A DNA stretch of 64,000 bases from Closterium sp. NIES-65 (taxonomy: Eukaryota; Streptophyta; Zygnematophyceae; Desmidiales; Closteriaceae): positions 1-64,000 of the forward strand of contig CANXME010000899.1 in NCBI GenBank assembly GCA_948144175.1, in the 5' to 3' direction. A model generated the notes under the pieces. It saw only the letters and a list, made by a program, of their open reading frames with translations. It was not told the DNA's origin and made no database searches. A program made the position numbers and the translations under genes. Of this stretch, positions 58,101 to 64,000 are shown piece after piece. How positions within the stretch are numbered: the stretch's first letter is position 1; each line of letters starts with the position of its first letter.

Positions 58101-61100
58101 TTGCAATTTTGCACACGCTAGGCCTTGTTCTTGCAATTTTGCACACGCTAGGCCCTTGTTCTTGCAATTTTGCACACGCTAGGCCCTTGTTCTTGCAATT
58201 TTGCACACGCTAGACCTTGTTCTTGCAATTTTGCACACGCTAGGCCCTTGTTCTTGCAATTTTGCACACGCTAGGCCTTGTTCTTGCAATTTTGCACACG
58301 CTAGGCCCTTGTTCTTGCAATTTTGCACACGCTAGGCCCTTGTTCTTGCAATTTTGCACACGCTAGGCCCTTGTTCTTGCAATTTTGCACACGCTAGGCC
58401 CTTGTTCTTGCAATTTTGCACACGCTAGACCCTTGTTCTTGCAATTTTGCACACGCTAGGCCCTTGTTCTTGCAATTTTGCACACGCTAGGCCCTTGTTC
58501 TTGCAATTTTGCACACGCTAGGCCCTTGTTCTTGCAATTGCACACGCTAGGCCCTTGTTCTTGCAATTTTGCACACGCTAGGCCCTTGTTCTTGCAATTT
58601 TGCACACGCTAGGCCCTTGTTCTTGCTATTTGACACACGCTAGGCCCTTGTTCTTGCAATTTTGCACACGCTAGGCCCTTGTTCTTGCAATTTTGCACAC
58701 GCTAGGCCCTTGTTCTTGCAATTTTGCACACGCTAGGCCATTGTTCTTGCAATTTTGCACACGCTAGGCCTTGTTCTTGCAATTTTGCACACGCTAGCCC
58801 TTGTTCTTGCAATTTTGCACACGCTAGGCCTTGTTCTTGCAATTTTGCACACGCTAGGCCCTTGTTCTTGCAATTTTGCACACGCTAGGCCCTTGTTCTT
58901 GCAATTTTGCACACGCTAGGCCCTTGTTCTTGCAATTTTGCACACGCTAGGCCCTTGTTCTTGCAATTTTGCACACGCTAGGCCCTTGTTCTTGCAATTT
59001 GCACACGCTAGGCCCTTGTTCTTGCAATTTTGCACACGCTAGGCCTTGTTCTTGCAATTTTGCACACGCTAGGCCCTTGTTCTTGCAATTTTGCACACGC
59101 TAGGCCCTTGTTCTTGCAATTTTGCACACGCTAGGCCCCTTGTTCTTGCAATTTTGCACACGCTAGGCCCTTGTTCTTGCTATTTTGCACACGCTAGGCC
59201 TTGTTCTTGCATTTTGCACACGCTAGGCCCTGTTCTTGCAATTTTGCACACGCTAGGCCCTGTTCTTGCAATTTTGCACACGCTAGGCCTTGTTCTTGCA
59301 ATTTTGCACACGCTAGGCCCTTGTTCTTGCAATTTGCACACGCTAGGCCCTTGTTCTTGCAATTTGCACACGCTAGGCCCTTGTTCTTGCAATTTTGCAC
59401 AAGCTAGAGGCCCTTGTTCTTGCAATTTTGCACACGCTAGGCCCTTGTTCTTGCAATTTTGCACACGCTAGGCCCTTGTTCTTGCAATTTTGCACACGCT
59501 AGGCCCTTGTTCTTGCAATTTTGCACACGCTAGGCCCTTGTTCTTGCAATTTTGCACACGCTAGGGCCTGTTCTTGCTATTTTGCACACGCTAGGCCCTT
59601 GTTCTTGCAATTTTGCACACGCTAGGCCCTTGTTCTTGCAATTTTGCACACGCTAGGCCCTTGTTCTTGCAATTTTGCACACGCTAGGCCCTTGTTCTGC
59701 TATTTTGCACACGCTAGGCCCTTGTTCTTGCAATTTTGCACACGCTAGGCCCTTGTTCTTGCAATTTTGCACACGCTAGGCCCTTGTTCTTGCAATTTTG
59801 CACACGCTAGCCCTTGTTCTTGCAATTTGCACACGCTAGGCCTTGTTCTTGCAATTTTGCACACGCTAGCCCTTGTTCTTGCTATTTGCACACGCTAGGC
59901 CCTTGTTCTTGTTCTTGCAATTTTGCACACGCTAGGCCATTGTTCTTGCAATTTGCACACGCTAGGCCCTTGTTCTTGCAATTTTGCACACGCTAGGCCC
60001 TTGTTCTTGCAATTTTGCACACGCTAGGCCCTTGTTCTGCAATTTTGCACACGCTAGGCCCTTGTTCTTGCAATTTTGCACACGCTAGGCCCTGTTCTTG
60101 CAATTTTGCACACGCTAGGCCCTTGTTCTTGCAATTTGCACACGCTAGGCCCTTGTTTGTGCAATTTGCACAAGCTAGGCCCTTGTTCTTGCAATTTTGC
60201 ACACGCTAGGCCCTTGTTCTTGCAATTTTGCACACGCTAGGCCCTTGTTCTTGCAATTTTGCGCACACGCTAGGCCCTTGTTCTTGCAATTTTGCACACG
60301 CTATGCCTTGTTCTTGCAATTTTGCACACGCTAGGCCCTTGTTCTTGCAATTTTGCACACGCTAGGCCCTTGTTCTTGCTATTTTGCACACGCTAGACCC
60401 TTGTTCTTGCAATTTTGCACAAGCTAAGCCCTTGTTCTTGCTTTTGCACACGCTAGGCCCTTGTTCTTGCAATTTTGCACACGCTAGGCCCTTGTTCTTG
60501 CAATTTTGCACACGCTAGGCCCTTGTTCTTGCAATTTTGCACACGCTAGGCCCTGTTCTTGCTATTTTGCACACGCTAGACCTTGTTCTTGCAATTTTGC
60601 ACACGCTAGGCCCTTGTTCTTGCATTTTTTCACACGCTAGGCCCTTGTTCTTGCAATTTTGCACACGCTAGGCCCTTGTTCTTGCAATTTTGCACACGCT
60701 AGGCCCTTGTTCTTGCAATTTTGCACACGCTAGGCCCTTGTTCTTGCAATTTGCACACGCTAGGCCTTGTTCTTGCTATTTTGCACACGCTAGACCCTTG
60801 TTCTTGCAATTTTGCACAGCTAGGCCCTTGTTCTTGCTATTTTGCACACGCTAGGCCCTTGTTCTTGCAATTTTGCACACGCTAGGCCCTTCTTGCAATT
60901 TTGCACACGCTAGGCCCTTGTTCTTGCAATTTTGCACACGCTAGGCCCTTGTTCTTGCTATTTTGCACACGCTAGGCCCTTGTTCTTGCAATTTTGCACA
61001 CGCTAGCCCTTGTTCTTGCAATTTTGCACACGCTAGGCCCTTGTTCTTGCAATTTTGCACACGCTAGGCCCTTGTTCTTGCAATTTTGCACACGCTAGCC

Positions 61101-64000
61101 CTTGTTCTTGCTATTTTGCACACGCTAGCCCTTGTTCTTGCAATTGAGCACACGCTAGGCCTTGTTCTTGCAATTTTGCACACGCTAGGCCCTTGTTCTT
61201 GCAATTTTGCACACGCTAGGCCCTTGTTCTTGCAATTTTGCACACGCTAGGCCCTTGTCTTGTTCTTGCTATTTTGCACACGCTAGGCCCTTGTTCTTGC
61301 AATTTTGCACACGCTAGGCCTTTGTTCTTGCATTTTTGCACACGCTAGGCCCTTGTTCTTGCAATTTTTGCACACGCTAGGCCCTTGTTCTTGCATTTTG
61401 CACACGCTAGGCCCTTGTTCTTGCAATTTTGCACACGCTAGGCCCTTGTTCTTGCATTTTGCACACGCTAGGCCCTTGTTCTTGCAATTTGCACACGCTA
61501 GGCCCTTGTTCTTGCAATTTTGCACACGCTAGGCCCTTGTTCTTGCAATTTTGCACACGCTAGGCCCTTGTTCTTGCAATTTGCACACGCTAGGCCCTTG
61601 TTCTTGCAATTTGCACACGCTAGGCCCTTGTTCTTGCAATTTTGCACACGCTAGGCCCTTGTTCTTGCAATTTGCACACGCTAGGCCCTTGTTCTTGCAA
61701 TTTGCACACGCTAGGCCCTTGTTCTTGCAATTTGCACACGCTAGGCCCTTGTTCTTGCATTTTGCACACGCTAGGCCCTTGTTCTTGCAATTTTGCACAC
61801 GCTAGGCCCTTGTTCTTGCAATTTTGCACACGCTAGGCCTTGTTTTGCAATTTTGCACACGCTAGGCCCTTGTTCTTGCAATTTTGCACACGCTAGGCCC
61901 TTGTTCTTGCAATTTGCACACGCTAGGCCCTTGTTCTTGCAATTTGCACACGCTAGGCCCTTGTTCTGCAATTTTGCACACGCTAGGCCCTTGTTCTTGC
62001 AATTTTGCACACGCTAGGCCCTTGTTCTTGCAATTTTGCACACGCTAGCCCTTGTTCTTGCTAATTTGCACACGCTAGGCCCTTGTTCTTGCAATTTTGC
62101 ACAAGCTAGGCCCTTGTTCTTGCATTTTGCACACGCTAGGCCCTTGTTCTTGCAATTTTGCACACGCTAGGCCCTGTTCTTGCAATTTTGCACACGCTAG
62201 GCCCTTGTTCTTGCATTTTGCACACGCTAGGCCCTTGTTCTTTGCTATTTTTGCACACGCTAGGCCCTTGTTCTGCAATTTTGCACACGCTAGGCCCTTG
62301 TTCTTGCTATTTTGCACACGCTAGCCCTTGTTCTTGCAATTTGCACAGCAAGGCCCTTGTTCTTGCAATTTTGCACACGCTAGGCCTTGTTCTTGCAATT
62401 TTGCACACGCTAGGCCCTTGTTCTTGCAATTTGCACACGCTAGGCCCTGTTCTTGCAATTTTGCACACGCTAGGCCCTTGTTCTTGCAATTTTGCACACG
62501 CTAGGCCCTTGTTCTTGCAATTGCACACGCTAGGCCCTTGTTCTTGCTATTTTGCACACGCTAGGCCCTTGTTCTTGCAATTTTTTGCACACGCTAGGCC
62601 TTGTTCTTGCAATTTTGCACACGCTAGGCCCTTGTTCTTGCATTTTGCACACGCTAGGCCCTTGTTCTTGCAATTTGCACACGCTAGGCCCTTGTTCTTG
62701 CAATTTGCACACGCTAGGCCCTTGTTCTTGCAATTTTGCACACGCTAGGCCCTTGTTCTTGCAATTTTGCACACGCTAGGCCCTTGTTCTTGCAATTTGC
62801 ACACGCTAGGCCCTTGTCTTGCAATTTGCCAAGCTAGGCCCTTGTTCTTGCTATTTTGCACACGCTAGGCCCTTGTTCTTGCAATTTTGCACACGCTAGG
62901 CCCTTGTTCTTGCAATTTTGCACACGCTAGGCCCTTGTTCTTGCAATTTGCACACGCTATGCCTTGTTCTTGCAATTTTGCACACGCTAGGCCCTTGTTC
63001 TTGCAATTTTGCACACGCTAGGCCCTTGTTCTGATTTTGCACACGCTAGGCCCTTGTTCTTGCAATTTTGCACACGCTAAGCCCTTGTTCTTGCAATTTT
63101 GCACACGCTAGGCCCTTGTTCTTGCAATTTTGCACACGCTAGGCCCTTGTTCTTGCAATTTTGCACACGCTAGGCCCTTGTTCTTGCAATTTGCACACGC
63201 TAGGCCCTGTTCTTGCAATTTTGCACACGCTAGGCCCTGTTCTTGCAATTTGCACACGCTAGGCCCTTGTTCTTGCAATTTTGCACACGCTAGGCCCTTG
63301 TTCTTGCAATTTTGCCACGCTAGGCCTTTGTTCTTGCAATTTGCACACGCTAGGCCCTTGTTCTTGCAATTTTGCACACGCTAGGCCCTTGTTCTTGCAA
63401 TTTTGCACAACGCTAGGCCCTTGTTCTTGCAATTTTGCACACGCTAGGCCCTTGTTCTTGCAATTTTGCACACGCTAGCCCTTGTTCTTGCAATTTTGCA
63501 CACGCTAGGCCCTTGTTCTTGCAATTTTGCACACGCTAGGCCCTTGTTCTTGCTATTTTGCACACGCTAGGCCCTTGTTCTTGCAATTTTGCACACGCTA
63601 AGGCCCTTGTTCTTGCATTTTTTCACACGCTAGGCCCTTGTTCTTGCAATTTTGCACAAGCTAGGCCCTTGTTCTTGCAATTTTGCACACGCTAGGCCTT
63701 GTTCTTGCAATTTTGCACACGCTAGGCCCTTGTTCTTGCTATTTTGCACACGCTAGACCCTTGTTCTTGCAATTTTGCACACGCTAGGCCCTTGTTCTTG
63801 CTATTTTGCACACGCTAGGCCTGTTCTTGCAATTTTGCACACGCAAGGCCTTGTTCTTGCTATTTTGCACACGCTAGGCCCTTTTCTTGCAATTTTGCAC
63901 ACGCTAGGCCCTGTTCTTGCAATTTTGCACACGCTAGGCCCTGTTCTTGCAATTTGCACACGCTAGGCCTTGTTCGCTATTTTGCACACGCTAGGCCCTG
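52111..64000 (+). repeat. 31-bp satellite array, indel-rich part to window edge
   Basis: This is the same 31-bp family, continuing past the window. From about 52,110 single-base length changes become very frequent and fall mainly in homopolymers. TTTT becomes TTT (GCAATTTGCAC), CCC becomes CC or C (GGCCTTG, GGCCCTG), with sporadic gains (TTTTTGCAC, GCCCCTTG). In 59,150-59,420 alone I count at least seven. Substitution variants that mark higher-order repeats to the left (TAGACCC, GCAGTTTTTTC) become sparse. No gene or foreign insertion is seen. Confidence 0.93.

Noticed and set aside
32140..63966. Cys-rich 31-residue-repeat frames that resemble small secreted or zinc-binding peptides
   Set aside because: These are three 31-bp units read as 31 codons, equally open on both strands, with no conserved start or length.
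31487..64000. CRISPR-like regular 31-bp repeats
   Set aside because: The repeats are directly adjacent, with no unique spacers, leader or cas genes. It is a tandem satellite.

Overview
This 64-kb window is almost entirely satellite DNA from a eukaryotic nuclear genome, with no intact gene. The only gene-like sequence is in two truncated Ty1/copia-type retrotransposon fragments. A minus-strand LTR ending in CA beside a plant-style initiator-Met-tRNA primer-binding site, together with copia Gag-like peptides, suggests a plant or streptophyte green alga. My impression that the Gag peptides resemble charophyte-algal elements comes from memory and was not searched.

Layout: (1) 1-10,213, a GGACGT hexanucleotide array with local variant blocks. 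(2) 10,214-10,534, a short 17-bp satellite (unit CTCCTGGACCAGGCAAG) that flips orientation at 10,411/10,412. (3) 10,535-11,587, a minus-strand copia 5' fragment with a 134-bp LTR, a primer-binding site, a GC-rich leader and the start of gag. (4) 11,588-12,584 and 14,277-16,616, a 371-bp satellite made of two alternating ~185-bp monomers, split by (5) a second, plus-strand copia-like 5' fragment at 12,585-14,276. (6) 16,617-31,486, the main 17-bp array, minus-oriented to 26,456 and plus-oriented after it. (7) 31,487-64,000, a 31-bp satellite with higher-order repeats. It is clean to about 52.1 kb and then dense in homopolymer-length indels to the window edge.

The features read as a history rather than a pathway. 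Re-inverting 10,412-26,456 puts all 17-bp repeat DNA in one orientation, restoring exact register at one breakpoint and register minus 2 bp at the other, so a single ~16-kb inversion is the simplest explanation. The 371-bp block with its retroelement fragments lies inside that inverted segment. Satellite family junctions are abrupt and share only 2-5 bases. Inside each array, variants recur at offsets that are exact multiples of the unit once visible indels are counted, which is the mark of segmental tandem duplication.

The very long open frames in the window, up to about 2,400 codons, come from repeat periods that contain no stop codon. They are not annotated as genes. No tRNA, rRNA, CRISPR array, operon or complete transposon was seen.
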